Numbered from the stretch's first letter, positions 25,996 through 35,231 are shown. The stretch is 64,000 bases of DNA from Paraburkholderia aspalathi (GCF_900116445.1 NZ_FPBH01000018.1:1-64000); one strand, 5' to 3'. Numbers and translations: made by a program. The notes: a model not told the origin generated them from the sequence alone.

Positions 25996-27894
25996 ATGGC
26001 ACAAGAAACCATGAGCTTTCAGGCAGAAGTTAAACAACTTCTGCACCTGATGATCCATTCGCTGTACAGCAACAAGGAAATCTTTCTGCGCGAGCTGATT
26101 TCGAACGCGTCCGACGCGGCCGACAAGCTGCGCTTCGAAGCGATTGAAAACAGCGCGCTGTACGAAAACGACCCAAATCTGCGGATTCGCGTGTCGTACG
26201 ACAAGGCCGCGCGCACCATCACGCTCGACGACAACGGCATCGGCATGAGCCGTGACGAAGCGATCGCCAACCTCGGCACGATCGCGCGCTCGGGCACCAA
26301 GGAATTCTTCGGCAAGCTCTCCGGCGACCAGCAGAAAGATGCGGCGCTGATCGGCCAGTTCGGCGTGGGCTTCTACTCAGGCTTCATCGTCGCGGACAAG
26401 ATCACGGTCGAAACGCGCCGTGCCGGTTTGCCGGCCTCGGAAGGCGTGCGCTGGGAAAGCGCGGGCGAGGGCGATTTCGCAGTTGAGCAGATCGAACGCG
26501 CCGCGCGCGGCACGACCATCACGCTGCATCTGCGTGCCGATGAAGACGAGCTGCTGTCGTCGCATCGTCTGAAGTCGATCATCCAGAAGTACTCGGACCA
26601 CGTCGCGCTGCCCATCCTGATGGCGAAGGAAGAGTGGGACGCTGAAAAGAGCGAGATGGTCACGAAGGAAGAAGACGAGACCGTCAACCAGGCGAGCGCG
26701 CTGTGGACTCGTTCGAAGAACGACATCACCGAAGAGCAGTACAAGCAGTTCTACCAGCACCTCTCGCACGATCATCAGGACCCGCTGACGTGGACGCATA
26801 ACCGCGTTGAAGGTCGCAGCGAGTACACGCAACTGCTGTACGTGCCGACGCATGCGCCGTTCGACATGTTCAACCGCGATCATCGCGCCGGCCTGAAGCT
26901 GTACGTGAAGCGCGTGTTCATCATGGACGACGCCGAACAACTGCTGCCGGGCTATCTGCGTTTCGTGAAGGGCGTGGTCGATTCGGCTGATCTGCCGTTG
27001 AACGTATCGCGCGAAATCCTGCAGGAAAGCCGCGACGTGAAGGCGATCCGCGAAGGCGTGACCAAGCGTTCGCTGTCGATGCTCGAAGAGTTGGCCAACT
27101 CGGAGAACGACGCCGATAAGGAAAAGTACGCCGGCTTCTGGAAGGAATTCGGCCAGGTGCTGAAGGAAGGCATCGGCGAAGATTTCGCCAATCGCGAGCG
27201 TATTGCGAAGCTGGTGCGTTTCGCGTCGACGCACACGGAATCGCCGGAGCAAAACGTCTCGCTCGCCGATTACGTCGCGCGGATGAAGCCCGAGCAAACG
27301 AAGATCTACTACGTGACCGCCGACACCTGGCAAGCCGCGACCCACAGCCCACATCTCGAAGTGTTCCGCAAGAAGGGCGTGGAAGTGCTGCTGCTGACCG
27401 ATCGCGTCGATGAATGGATGCTGTCGTTCCTGAACGAATTCGACGGCAAGCCGCTGCAAAGCGTTGCGCGCGGCGATCTCGATCTGGGCGCGCTGAATGA
27501 CGAAGAAAAGCAGGCGCAGGAAAAGGTCGGCGAAGAGTTCAAGCCGCTTGTCGACAAGATGAAAGAAGCGTTGAAGGACAAGGCCAAGGACGTGCGTTTG
27601 ACGTTCCGCCTGACCGATTCGCCGTCTTGTCTCGTAGCTGACGATGGCGAAATGAGCGGCTATTTGCAACGTATGCTGAAGGCCGCGGGTCAGGAAGCGC
27701 CGTCGTTCCACCCGATTCTCGAAGTGAATCCGGAGCATGCGCTGGTGAAGGGCCTGCATGCGGACAGCGCGAATTTCGACGACTGGTGTCATCTGTTGTT
27801 CGATCAGGCTTTGCTTGCTGAAGGCGGCGCGCTGGAAGATCCGGCTAGCTTTGTGAAGCGTACCAACGCGTTGTTGCTGGCGCGTGCGAGTTGA
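25996..27894 (+). CDS. htpG: Chaperone protein HtpG (Hsp90)
   Basis: The bacterial Hsp90, 632 residues, an ATP-dependent cytosolic chaperone. The GHKL nucleotide site is intact: ELISNASDAADKLRF, DDNGIGM, GTIARSGTKEF and GQFGVGFYS. The middle domain carries the catalytic arginine segment in LPLNVSREILQ, and the C-terminal dimerisation domain follows. Length matches the family (about 625-635). GAGGA precedes the ATG. It is followed by a strong terminator and forms its own unit. No heat-shock operator (CIRCE) or clear sigma-32 promoter could be read upstream. Confidence 0.97.
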   Translation: MAQETMSFQAEVKQLLHLMIHSLYSNKEIFLRELISNASDAADKLRFEAIENSALYENDPNLRIRVSYDKAARTITLDDNGIGMSRDEAIANLGTIARSGTKEFFGKLSGDQQKDAALIGQFGVGFYSGFIVADKITVETRRAGLPASEGVRWESAGEGDFAVEQIERAARGTTITLHLRADEDELLSSHRLKSIIQKYSDHVALPILMAKEEWDAEKSEMVTKEEDETVNQASALWTRSKNDITEEQYKQFYQHLSHDHQDPLTWTHNRVEGRSEYTQLLYVPTHAPFDMFNRDHRAGLKLYVKRVFIMDDAEQLLPGYLRFVKGVVDSADLPLNVSREILQESRDVKAIREGVTKRSLSMLEELANSENDADKEKYAGFWKEFGQVLKEGIGEDFANRERIAKLVRFASTHTESPEQNVSLADYVARMKPEQTKIYYVTADTWQAATHSPHLEVFRKKGVEVLLLTDRVDEWMLSFLNEFDGKPLQSVARGDLDLGALNDEEKQAQEKVGEEFKPLVDKMKEALKDKAKDVRLTFRLTDSPSCLVADDGEMSGYLQRMLKAAGQEAPSFHPILEVNPEHALVKGLHADSANFDDWCHLLFDQALLAEGGALEDPASFVKRTNALLLARAS

Positions 27895-27947
27895 GTTTTC
27901 GAGTTTGATTTGAACCCGAGCTGGCGTCGGTTCGACGCTTGTGATTG

Positions 27948-27980
27948 AAAAATGCGCTGCCTTGGCAGCGCATTTTTTTT
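27948..27980 (+). terminator. Intrinsic terminator of htpG
   Basis: A perfect stem AAAAATGCGCTGCC (27948-27961) / GGCAGCGCATTTTT (27964-27977) with a TT loop is followed by further T residues, 54 bases after the stop. Confidence 0.9.
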
Positions 27981-28183
27981 TTGCCCTCCTGTAACCGATC
28001 AGATCTATTCAAAGCGCTAAATCGAGATTGATTTGTGAGATGTGAAAACGCGGCTCTGTTTTATGCTTGCGCGATCGAAATTCGGATGCTTAAGGGACTA
28101 TCTGCGGTCTGCCAGCCGCTCACGCATCCGATCTCTTTTCTGCAATTGCGCATTGACGCGCCGCGCTAACTCTCTGTATCTCC

Positions 28184-29980
28184 ATGCCCGATTCCGCACT
28201 GCCAACCCCCACCGATCCCGTGCATCTCCTGTGGTCGATCTTGCGCGAGCAAGGTTTCGACGCTGCCGAGCGACGGGCGCTTGAATTAACCGCGGAGGGC
28301 GTCACGCCGCAATTGCATGCAGATCTGTGCGCGGGTGCGGGGCGTTTCGAAGCTGCGTATCACAGTGCGTCGCAAGCACACACGCAGGCGGCAGAAAACG
28401 GCGCGCGTTACGCTCGGCTAGCCCTGTTCGCTGACGCACTAGGCCGTGCTGACGCCGCGCAGCGCAACAGCGAGTTGGCGGTAACCACCCAACCGTCGGC
28501 AGCGACGCTCGAATGGATCGTCTGGTTGATCAATCGCTGCGGCGCGCATTCGGCGGCAGTACACATGTTGCGCGCGTACGAGCAACACGAGCCACAGGAT
28601 GCACGCGCCCCCTGGTGGTTGGCGATTGCGCTTGCGGCGCCGCCGGATGCGAGCGCGCGAGCCGAGCGTCGCGCGGCGCTGTTGCGGGCCTATGCGCTCG
28701 ATCCGGTGATCCACCCCGCATTGCCGTTGCAGCTCGCGCTGGCTTTCCGAGAAATCCGCGATTGGTCCACCGTCGAACGCGTTTGTCGTGAGGTGCTGAC
28801 ACGCCATCCTGCCGATGCAGAAATTGCCTGGCCACTGAGCCATGCGCAGTGGCAGTGCAACGACGCTGCCGCGGCCGAAGCAACCATGCGCGCTGTCGAT
28901 GCCGCCGCGCCCGGCAATGCCCAAGTGATGGGCGCGATCGGCATGTATCTGGCCGAGCAGGCGCGTTTTGCAGAAAGCGAAGCGGCACTGTATGCAGCGC
29001 TCACGCTCGACCCATCCGCATCGCAGGCGGCCGTCGATCTGGCCGATCTGAAGTTGCGGCGCGGCGACTGGTCGAGCGCATGGCCGCACTTCGCGGCGCG
29101 TCTGACGCGCGACGATCGCGAGCCCAACAACGTTGTGACGGTGATGGAAAGGCTGTGTCCGCGCTGGCAGGGTCAATCGCTGGCCGGCAAGACCTTGATC
29201 GTGCACAGCGAACAGGGCAACGGCGACGATATTCAGATGGTGCGATTCGTGCACGAGCTGGCGGCGCGCGTACGCGACGAAGGCGGTCGGCTGGTACTCG
29301 CAGTGCGCCGGGCGTTACAGCCGCTGTTCGCGCGCTTTTACGGGGATTGCGTCTCCATCGAGGACGGACCGCTCGGCAAGCCGCACTTTGGGCTGCCGAT
29401 CATGAGCGTGCCGTCGGTGCTGGAGTTGCGGCCTGACCAGGTGCGCGGCGGTGCCTATCTAACCGCCGATGCAAGCCGCGTGGCGGCGTGGCGCGAGCGG
29501 ATCGGCGCATGGGGCGGGGAGGCGGCGCGATTGCATATCGGTCTTGTCTGGTCGGGCAGCCCGACGCATCGTCGCGACGCGAAGCGGTCAATTCCGCTTG
29601 CGGCGCTGGCTCCCGTGCTCGCGCTACCCGATATCGTGTTCCATCCGCTGACGCCGGGCCGTGACGCCGATGTGGCGGCGCTGAGCGGAGCGGGGCATCG
29701 CGTGTGCGATCTGACTGCGCACTATCAGGCCGGTTTCGACGACGTGGCCGCGCACGTGAGCGCGCTCGATGCCGTGCTTACCATCGACAGTGCGCCTTTG
29801 CATCTGGGCGGTGCGCTGGGGCGCCCGGTGCTGGCGATGCTCGATCACGTGTCGCACTGGTGTTGGGGCAATGAAGAGACGCAACCGTGGTACGACTCTG
29901 TTGATCTGTTTCGCCAACCGCGGCCGGGCGCGTGGGAGCCGGTGGTCGAGCGCGTGGCGGCACGTCTGCAGGCGATGTAA
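28184..29980 (+). CDS. TPR protein with GT9-like glycosyltransferase domain
   Basis: The protein has 598 residues. The N-terminal half (about 10-320) is made of helical TPR-like repeats, the last with AEQARFAESEAALYAALTLD. The C-terminal 270 residues resemble ADP-heptose-type glycosyltransferases (GT-B fold): TLIVHSEQGNGDDIQMVRF, HIGLVWSGSPTHRRDAKRSI, and VLTIDSAPLHLGGALGRPV, whose SAPLHL is the usual donor-site segment. Proteins of this design modify proteins or surface polymers. The acceptor is unknown. No ribosome binding site is evident before the ATG. It is flanked by terminators on both sides, so it is monocistronic. Confidence 0.82.
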   Translation: MPDSALPTPTDPVHLLWSILREQGFDAAERRALELTAEGVTPQLHADLCAGAGRFEAAYHSASQAHTQAAENGARYARLALFADALGRADAAQRNSELAVTTQPSAATLEWIVWLINRCGAHSAAVHMLRAYEQHEPQDARAPWWLAIALAAPPDASARAERRAALLRAYALDPVIHPALPLQLALAFREIRDWSTVERVCREVLTRHPADAEIAWPLSHAQWQCNDAAAAEATMRAVDAAAPGNAQVMGAIGMYLAEQARFAESEAALYAALTLDPSASQAAVDLADLKLRRGDWSSAWPHFAARLTRDDREPNNVVTVMERLCPRWQGQSLAGKTLIVHSEQGNGDDIQMVRFVHELAARVRDEGGRLVLAVRRALQPLFARFYGDCVSIEDGPLGKPHFGLPIMSVPSVLELRPDQVRGGAYLTADASRVAAWRERIGAWGGEAARLHIGLVWSGSPTHRRDAKRSIPLAALAPVLALPDIVFHPLTPGRDADVAALSGAGHRVCDLTAHYQAGFDDVAAHVSALDAVLTIDSAPLHLGGALGRPVLAMLDHVSHWCWGNEETQPWYDSVDLFRQPRPGAWEPVVERVAARLQAM

Positions 29981-30045
29981 GCGCTCGATAGTTGTTTGCG
30001 AGAGTCGCGCCGAAACTGCAAAGTCGCGTCTAAAAGACCGCACAC

Positions 30046-30078
30046 GTAAAAACGCCCGCGTCATGCGGGCGTTTTTAC
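30046..30078. terminator. Bidirectional terminator
   Basis: A perfect 14-bp stem GTAAAAACGCCCGC (30046-30059) / GCGGGCGTTTTTAC (30065-30078) with a 5-base loop has A/T tracts on both sides. It serves the convergent TPR-glycosyltransferase gene and the OmpA-like gene. Confidence 0.88.
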
Positions 30079-30103
30079 GATCCTCACATCAGATGGCGAA
30101 CAC

Positions 30104-30610
30104 CTACTTCTGCCCCATCAGCGTATCCATCGTTTCACCGCGCACCACGATCTCGGTGCGTCGGTTCAGCGCGCGCCCTTCGGCTGTATCGTTGCTGGCG
30201 ACGGGGTTGTTGTACGCGTAGCCCTTCGTCCTGATCCGGTCCATCGCCACGCCGCGCGCCACGAGCGCATAACCCACCGCAGTGGCGCGCGATTCGGAAA
30301 GCTGCTGGTTGTAGTCGAGCGTGCCGACATTGTCGGTGTAACCTTCAACCAGCACCGGCTTCTTGCTGCGCTTGAGCAGAACGGCTGAACGATTGATGAC
30401 GGCCGCTGCATCACCACGCACTTCGGATTTGCCGAACTCGAACAGCGCGGCTTCGGGCAGCTTGACTGAGACACCATTGGCAACCGGCGTCACCTCGATG
30501 CCGACAGCCTTATTCAACGATGTTTCTTTGTCGCGGTTCAGCGGCGCCGCGCAACCCGCCATCAGCACGACAGACATTGCGCATGCAGAAGCGCCCAGGA
30601 ACGATTTCAT
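30104..30610 (-). CDS. OmpA-family lipoprotein
   Basis: A small outer-membrane or periplasmic lipoprotein, 168 residues. The lipobox LMAGC (Cys20) follows a short hydrophobic leader. The OmpA C-terminal peptidoglycan-binding domain runs from about 55 to 160: LFEFGKSEV, VEGYTDNVGTLDYNQQLSES with the conserved Asp, RATAV, IRTKGYAYNNPVASN, and the closing GRALNRRTEI with the conserved Arg. The start at 30610 is chosen because AAGGAGATAAGAAAC precedes it and the signal peptide begins there. The longer upstream frame is unsupported. It is probably a cell-wall anchor. Confidence 0.9.
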   Translation of the reverse strand: MKSFLGASACAMSVVLMAGCAAPLNRDKETSLNKAVGIEVTPVANGVSVKLPEAALFEFGKSEVRGDAAAVINRSAVLLKRSKKPVLVEGYTDNVGTLDYNQQLSESRATAVGYALVARGVAMDRIRTKGYAYNNPVASNDTAEGRALNRRTEIVVRGETMDTLMGQK

Positions 30611-30838
30611 GTTTCTTATCTCCTTCAATATCCGATCACATGGCACGCCCTTCGATCGCGGGCGGACCGTCGACTTGTTAAAGCACGAAGGTTGTATCGC
30701 GCGTCGCTGGACGAGGAGAATCGGAACTGTCTGAAATCGATACGCTGACTGAGGCGGTTCCGTCCGGCATGGTGATCGACTGACATTCCCGACGGGACGA
30801 CAGGTGAGGGACTCACGATCTTCTGACAACTGCGCCGT

Positions 30839-30844
30839 TATAAT
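30839..30844 (+). promoter_or_regulatory. -10 element of ubiC, apparent leaderless start
   Basis: A perfect TATAAT ends 8 bases before the ubiC ATG at 30853. Transcription would start within 0-3 bases of the start codon, and no Shine-Dalgarno sequence precedes the ATG. Confidence 0.5.
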
Positions 30845-30852
30845 CCGACACC

Positions 30853-31614
30853 ATGCCTATCCGTTTCGATGCCGCCGACGCCCACTGGCGTGTCGCGCCC
30901 TTACCCGGTTTTAGCGCCGCCCAGAAAGACTGGTTGACCCGCGGTGGATCGCTGACCGCGCATCTGCGCACGCTCGGCGCGGTTGCGGTGCGCGTGACGC
31001 GCGAAGCCGTCGCGCTGCCGTGGGCCGACGAATACGCCGCGCTGGGCCTCGCGCCGCGTGCGCCGGTGTGGGTTCGGGAAGTGGTGTTGTCGGTCGACGG
31101 CGTGCCGTTTGTCGCGGCGCATAGTGTCGCGCCGCTGGCTGCGAGCGTCGGCGTATGGCAGGCCACGCGAAGGTTGCGCACGCGGCCGCTCGCCGAGCTG
31201 CTGTACAGCGATAGCAGCGTTGCGCGATCGTCGCTGGTAAGTCGCAGGCTGACGGCGCGTCATCCGTTGTATCGGTTGGCCGCGGTTGAGATCGGTGGCG
31301 TGCAACCGCATGCGCTAGTCGCGCGTCGTTCGGTGTTCGAGCGGCACGGTGCGCCGTTGATGGTCACCGAGTGCATGTTGCCGGCGTTGTGGGCGCATCT
31401 GGCGTCTCCTTGCCAAACACCGTCTGCGCATTCAGCGTCCACCCACGTCCATGCACCGCCGCGCACTCATGTGCGGGAACACGGCCGGCCGCTTGAGCAC
31501 ACGGCATCGCGCGCCGCCCATGGTGCACAGCGCGCAGAGCCAGGACAGCTTTCCGGACAGGACGCACATGAACCCGGGCACGCGCCGGCATCGGACCGCA
31601 AGGAAAAGCGCTGA
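30853..31614 (+). CDS. ubiC: Chorismate pyruvate-lyase UbiC
   Basis: This enzyme converts chorismate to 4-hydroxybenzoate and pyruvate, the first committed step of ubiquinone synthesis. Conserved features: R75 in WVREVVL (substrate carboxylate), RPLAELLYSD, and E173 in VTECMLPALW, matching the active-site Glu of E. coli UbiC (E155). The catalytic domain ends near residue 183. A tail of about 70 residues follows, rich in His, Ala, Arg and Pro, which the family lacks. Its stop overlaps the next ATG by one base (TGATG). A TATAAT lies 9 bases before the ATG, suggesting a leaderless mRNA. Confidence 0.9.
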   Translation: MPIRFDAADAHWRVAPLPGFSAAQKDWLTRGGSLTAHLRTLGAVAVRVTREAVALPWADEYAALGLAPRAPVWVREVVLSVDGVPFVAAHSVAPLAASVGVWQATRRLRTRPLAELLYSDSSVARSSLVSRRLTARHPLYRLAAVEIGGVQPHALVARRSVFERHGAPLMVTECMLPALWAHLASPCQTPSAHSASTHVHAPPRTHVREHGRPLEHTASRAAHGAQRAEPGQLSGQDAHEPGHAPASDRKEKR

Positions 31615-32087
31615 TGCTGCGCGGCTTTCCTCCCGTCGTCGCGGCGGATACTCACATGCTGATTCTCGGCAGCTTTCCCGGCGAGGCGTCGCTGGCCGCG
31701 ACGCAGTACTACGCGCATCCGCGTAACCAGTTCTGGCGTTTGCTCGGCACGGTGCTCGACGAACCGCTTCCGGAACTCGCCTATGAGGAACGGCTACGGC
31801 GTTTGCTATCGCACGGCATCGGCGTGTGGGACGTGCTCGCCGCCTGCGAACGCGAAGGCAGTCTCGACGCCGCGATCCGCAACGCCAGCCCCAACGATTT
31901 TGCTTCTCTGCGCGCCCACGCGCCGCTGTTGAAGAAAGTCTGCTTCAACGGCAAGACGGCAGGCCGCTTTGCGCCGGTGATCGGCGAAGCGGGCTACGTC
32001 ACCCTCGTATTGCCTTCGTCGAGTCCGGCGAATGCTATGCTCTCGTTCGACCAAAAATTGCGTCTCTGGCGCGACATCCTTACATGA
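31614..32087 (+). CDS. Uracil/hypoxanthine-DNA glycosylase-superfamily protein
   Basis: The protein has 157 residues. LILGSFPGEASL (16-27) matches motif A (GSxPGxxS) of the family 6-type DNA-deoxyinosine/hypoxanthine glycosylases, followed by YYAHPRNQFWRLL with the conserved Asn. LVLPSSSPAN near the C-terminus is the expected DNA-binding loop (SSSPAN). It probably removes deaminated purine bases from DNA. It overlaps ubiC at its start and the next gene at its end (ATGA), so the three genes form a tightly packed unit without a shared pathway. Confidence 0.85.
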   Translation: MLRGFPPVVAADTHMLILGSFPGEASLAATQYYAHPRNQFWRLLGTVLDEPLPELAYEERLRRLLSHGIGVWDVLAACEREGSLDAAIRNASPNDFASLRAHAPLLKKVCFNGKTAGRFAPVIGEAGYVTLVLPSSSPANAMLSFDQKLRLWRDILT

Positions 32088-33007
32088 CGAAACTGATCAA
32101 GCGCGCCTCGGCTGAAGCCCGTGCTTTCCGCAACAAAGACGCTGACGCCGGCGACCACACGCTGAACAAACAGAAAGCAGTGCGCAATAAAAAGCGCGCG
32201 CTGCTCGACGACGATCTGCACGACGCGCCGCAAATCGAAGCGCCGCGCAAGCCGCGTTTCGCACCGGTTACGTTCTCGGAAGAGGGCGGTGTGCGTTTCC
32301 TGCACTTCGGCACGGAATGGGTGCAAGGCGCCATGCGTCTGCGCAAGCCGGATCACATCGAACTCGAATACGCGCAGCAGATGATGGCCTGGTTGCTGTT
32401 CATCGAAACGCCCAAGCGGATCGTCCAGCTCGGTCTTGGCGCGGCCGCACTGACCAAGTTCGCACACCGCTTCCTGAAGCGCGCCAAAGTCGAAGCGGTC
32501 GAAGTGAACCCGGCCGTGGTCGTCGCCGCGCGCACGATGTTCGAACTGTCGCACGACGACGCCCGTCTGACCGTGCACGAAATGGACGCGTGGGACTTCG
32601 TCAACGACCGCGCCAACCACGGCACGATCGGCGCGTTGCAGATCGACGTCTACGATGCCACCGCGCGTGGCCCGGTGCTCGACAGCGTCGGCTTCTATCG
32701 CGCGGTGCGCGCGTGCCTGACCGAGGCGGGCGTCGTGACGGTGAATCTGTTCGGCGATCATCCGAGCTTCGTGCGCAATATGAAGCGTCTGAACGAAGCC
32801 TTCGATGGCCGCGTGGTCGCGCTGCCGGAAGTGCATGACGGCAACCGCATCGCCATCGCGTTCTCGGGCCCGGCGCTCGACGTGCCGTTCACGACGCTGC
32901 AAGCGCGTGCGAAGCTGATCGAAGCGGAGCTCGGCTTGTCGGCGCGCAAGTGGATCAAGGGTCTGCAGGAATCGACCGGACAAAATGGCAGTTCGTTCTC
33001 GATCTGA
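32084..33007 (+). CDS. Spermidine synthase-like SAM-fold protein
   Basis: The protein has 307 residues starting at the ATG at 32084, which overlaps the stop of the glycosylase gene. The first 60 residues are basic and disordered. The core is a polyamine-synthase-type Rossmann fold: IVQLGLGAAALTKFAHRFL (nucleotide-binding loop), VEAVEVNPAVV, an acidic HEMDAWDFV, and LQIDVYDA in place of the usual catalytic D-x-x-D. Because GGG/DGG signature residues are altered, it may be a methyltransferase-like paralogue rather than a true SpeE. Confidence 0.78.
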   Translation: MTKLIKRASAEARAFRNKDADAGDHTLNKQKAVRNKKRALLDDDLHDAPQIEAPRKPRFAPVTFSEEGGVRFLHFGTEWVQGAMRLRKPDHIELEYAQQMMAWLLFIETPKRIVQLGLGAAALTKFAHRFLKRAKVEAVEVNPAVVVAARTMFELSHDDARLTVHEMDAWDFVNDRANHGTIGALQIDVYDATARGPVLDSVGFYRAVRACLTEAGVVTVNLFGDHPSFVRNMKRLNEAFDGRVVALPEVHDGNRIAIAFSGPALDVPFTTLQARAKLIEAELGLSARKWIKGLQESTGQNGSSFSI

Positions 33008-33020
33008 TGTGAGAATGGGT

Positions 33021-33070
33021 CGGGCCGCTTGAAGCCGCTTAAGGCCGCGTAAGGCTGGTTGAGGCTGGTC
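33021..33070. repeat. Five degenerate 10-bp tandem units
   Basis: Successive decamers read CGGGCCGCTT, GAAGCCGCTT, AAGGCCGCGT, AAGGCTGGTT and GAGGCTGGTC, a period of 10 with a constant GGC/AGC core, starting 13 bases after the previous stop. Confidence 0.5.
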
Positions 33071-33284
33071 CGACCCAGGTCCCCGTTGCGCTCATGCGAC
33101 GGTTTCCCAACCGCTTCCCCCGTGCATTGCCCGGCTGGTTCGATATCCCCGGATACCCAGGACGCATCGCTCCCATCGGCGCCCCGGCCCCCCGCGTCCG
33201 GCGCCCTCGCGGCCACCCCTCATCTCCGCTAAACCACCGCCCCGCGCGCCCCAGCAGCACATTTGCGCCTCGGGTCGTCCCTGC

Positions 33285-33312
33285 TTGACCGGACGTTCTC
33301 GGCTCCTATACT
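33285..33312 (+). promoter_or_regulatory. Sigma-70-type promoter of DUF3311-symporter operon
   Basis: TTGACC (33285-33290) and TATACT (33307-33312) are separated by 16 bases. The leader to the ATG at 33414 would be about 95 nt, ending in AGAGGAGACGTC. Confidence 0.65.
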
Positions 33313-33413
33313 CTTTCGAAGCTTTCGGGGTACCCGTGGCCTACCTGCGACGGGACATCCACCACCCGTCCACACACGGGCCAACATTTCAATAATAGGG
33401 AAGAGGAGACGTC

Positions 33414-33653
33414 ATGGCTCACGACGCCGACGCGAACAAGGCCAGCAAGCACTGGCTCTGGTTGCTGCTGTTGCCCTGGATCGCGATGATCTGGGTGCCG
33501 TCATATAACAAGGTCGAACCGCAGCTGTTCGATTTTCCGTTCTTCTACTGGTACCAGCTGCTGTGGGTGTTGATCAGCGCGATCATCACGGCGCTCGTGT
33601 ACTTCAAGACCAAGACCCGCTCGACGGGCAGCTCGCAAGGGGGCGCACGATAA
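33414..33653 (+). CDS. DUF3311 small membrane protein
   Basis: The protein has 79 residues and two predicted helices (about 14-29 and 42-63). LLLLPWIAMIWVPSYN and PFFYWYQLLWVL are the DUF3311 hallmarks. Members are encoded directly before sodium:solute symporters of the monocarboxylate type and are thought to be an accessory subunit. Its stop overlaps the symporter's ATG by one base (TAATG). AGAGGAG precedes its ATG. Confidence 0.9.
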   Translation: MAHDADANKASKHWLWLLLLPWIAMIWVPSYNKVEPQLFDFPFFYWYQLLWVLISAIITALVYFKTKTRSTGSSQGGAR

Positions 33654-35203
33654 TGAACGCCACCGCAACATTCGTCTTCGTCCTGTTCTTTATCGGCGTC
33701 ACCATTCTCGGCTTTGTCGCGGCTCACTGGCGCAAGGGCGACCTCGCCCATCTGGAAGAGTGGGGCCTCGGCGGCCGGCGCTTCGGCACCATCGTCACCT
33801 GGTTCCTGCTGGGCGGCGACCTGTACACCGCTTACACCTTCATCGCCGTGCCGGCGCTGGTGTTCGGTGCGGGCGCAACGGGTTTCTTCGCGCTGCCGTA
33901 CACGATCCTGATCTATCCGTTCGCGTTCGTCGTGTTCCCGAAACTGTGGAGCATCGCCAAGCGTCAGGGTTACGTGACATCGGCCGACTTCGTCTCGGCT
34001 CGCTATGGCAGCCGCATGCTGGCGCTGGCGATCGCCGTGACCGGCATTGTTGCGACGATGCCGTACATCGCGCTGCAACTGGTCGGTATCGAAGTGGTGA
34101 TCGGCGCACTGGGTTTCGACACCAAGGGCTTCGTCGGCGATCTGCCGCTGATCATCGCGTTCGCGATTCTGGCGGCCTACACGTACACGTCGGGCCTGCG
34201 CGCGCCGGCCATGATCGCGGTCGTCAAGGACGTGCTGATCTATATCGTGATCTTCGCCGCGATCATCGTGATTCCGCCGCAATTGGGCGGCTTCGGCCAT
34301 ATCTTCAGCGTGGTGCCGCCTGCCAAGCTGCTGCTGAAGGCACCGGACGTGTCGAGCCTGAACGGCTACAGCGCGTACGCGACGCTTGCAGTGGGTTCGG
34401 CGCTTGCGCTGTTCCTGTATCCGCACTCGATCACCGCGGTGCTGTCGTCGAAGTCGGGTAACACGATCCGCCGCAACATGGCGATGCTGCCGGCCTACTC
34501 GCTGGTGCTCGGCCTGCTCGCGCTGCTGGGCTTCATGGCGCTGGCTTCGGGCGTGAAGGACATGCCGGAATTCGCGCCGTACTTCAAGGCGTTCGGCCCG
34601 AACTTCGCGGTGCCGGCGCTGTTCCTGCACTTCTTCCCGTCGTGGTTCGTCGGCGTGGCCTTCGCGGCGATCGGTATCGGCGCGCTGGTGCCGGCGGCGA
34701 TCATGTCGATTGCGGCAGCGAACCTGTACACGCGCAACATCCACAAGGAGTTCGTGAACCGCAACATGTCGCATGAGCAGGAGACTAACGTCGCGAAGCT
34801 GGTGTCGCTGATCGTCAAGGTCGGCGCGGTCGCGTTTATTCTCGGTTTGCCGCTCACGTACGCGATCCAGTTGCAACTGCTGGGCGGCATCTGGATCATC
34901 CAGACACTGCCGGCTATCGTGCTGGGTCTCTACACGCGCGTGCTCGACTACCGCGGCCTGCTGATCGGCTGGGCGGTCGGCATCGCAACCGGCACGTGGA
35001 TGGCGATCTCGCTGAAGCTGGCGGGCTCGATCTTCACGATCCACCTGTTCGGCATGGCGATTCCCGGTTACGCGGCAGTGTGGTCGCTGATCGTCAACCT
35101 GATTGTGTCTGTCGTGGTGAGCCTGCTGGTGCGCGCGTTCGGCATGCAGCGCGCCGAGGACCGTACCCGCCCGGAAGATTATCTGGACGTGGTCGAAGGC
35201 TAA
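33653..35203 (+). CDS. Sodium:solute symporter, MctP-like
   Basis: A 516-residue SSS-family transporter with about 13 helices. Family features: EEWGLGGRRFGTIVTWFLLG (residues 32-51), GDLYTAYTFIAVPALVFG, SADFVSARYGSRM, and SALALFLYPHSITAVLSSKS. The length, and the DUF3311 gene overlapping its start, fit the monocarboxylate (lactate/pyruvate/alanine) transporters such as rhizobial MctP. The substrate is inferred. A terminator lies 29 bases after the stop. Confidence 0.88.
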   Translation: MNATATFVFVLFFIGVTILGFVAAHWRKGDLAHLEEWGLGGRRFGTIVTWFLLGGDLYTAYTFIAVPALVFGAGATGFFALPYTILIYPFAFVVFPKLWSIAKRQGYVTSADFVSARYGSRMLALAIAVTGIVATMPYIALQLVGIEVVIGALGFDTKGFVGDLPLIIAFAILAAYTYTSGLRAPAMIAVVKDVLIYIVIFAAIIVIPPQLGGFGHIFSVVPPAKLLLKAPDVSSLNGYSAYATLAVGSALALFLYPHSITAVLSSKSGNTIRRNMAMLPAYSLVLGLLALLGFMALASGVKDMPEFAPYFKAFGPNFAVPALFLHFFPSWFVGVAFAAIGIGALVPAAIMSIAAANLYTRNIHKEFVNRNMSHEQETNVAKLVSLIVKVGAVAFILGLPLTYAIQLQLLGGIWIIQTLPAIVLGLYTRVLDYRGLLIGWAVGIATGTWMAISLKLAGSIFTIHLFGMAIPGYAAVWSLIVNLIVSVVVSLLVRAFGMQRAEDRTRPEDYLDVVEG

Positions 35204-35231
35204 GCCAGCCGTTCCAGCTCGCCGGAAAAGC

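Larger units (their letters stand above)
33008..33413. other. Intergenic region upstream of the DUF3311 gene
   Basis: The left end carries five degenerate 10-bp units (33021-33070). The middle is GC-rich without a recognisable gene. The right end carries the sigma-70-type promoter at 33285-33312. Confidence 0.5.

Noticed and set aside
24306..26012. 568-codon minus-strand frame opposite the MocR gene
   Set aside because: Arg/His-rich low-complexity translation; the plus-strand gene has intact wHTH and PLP motifs.
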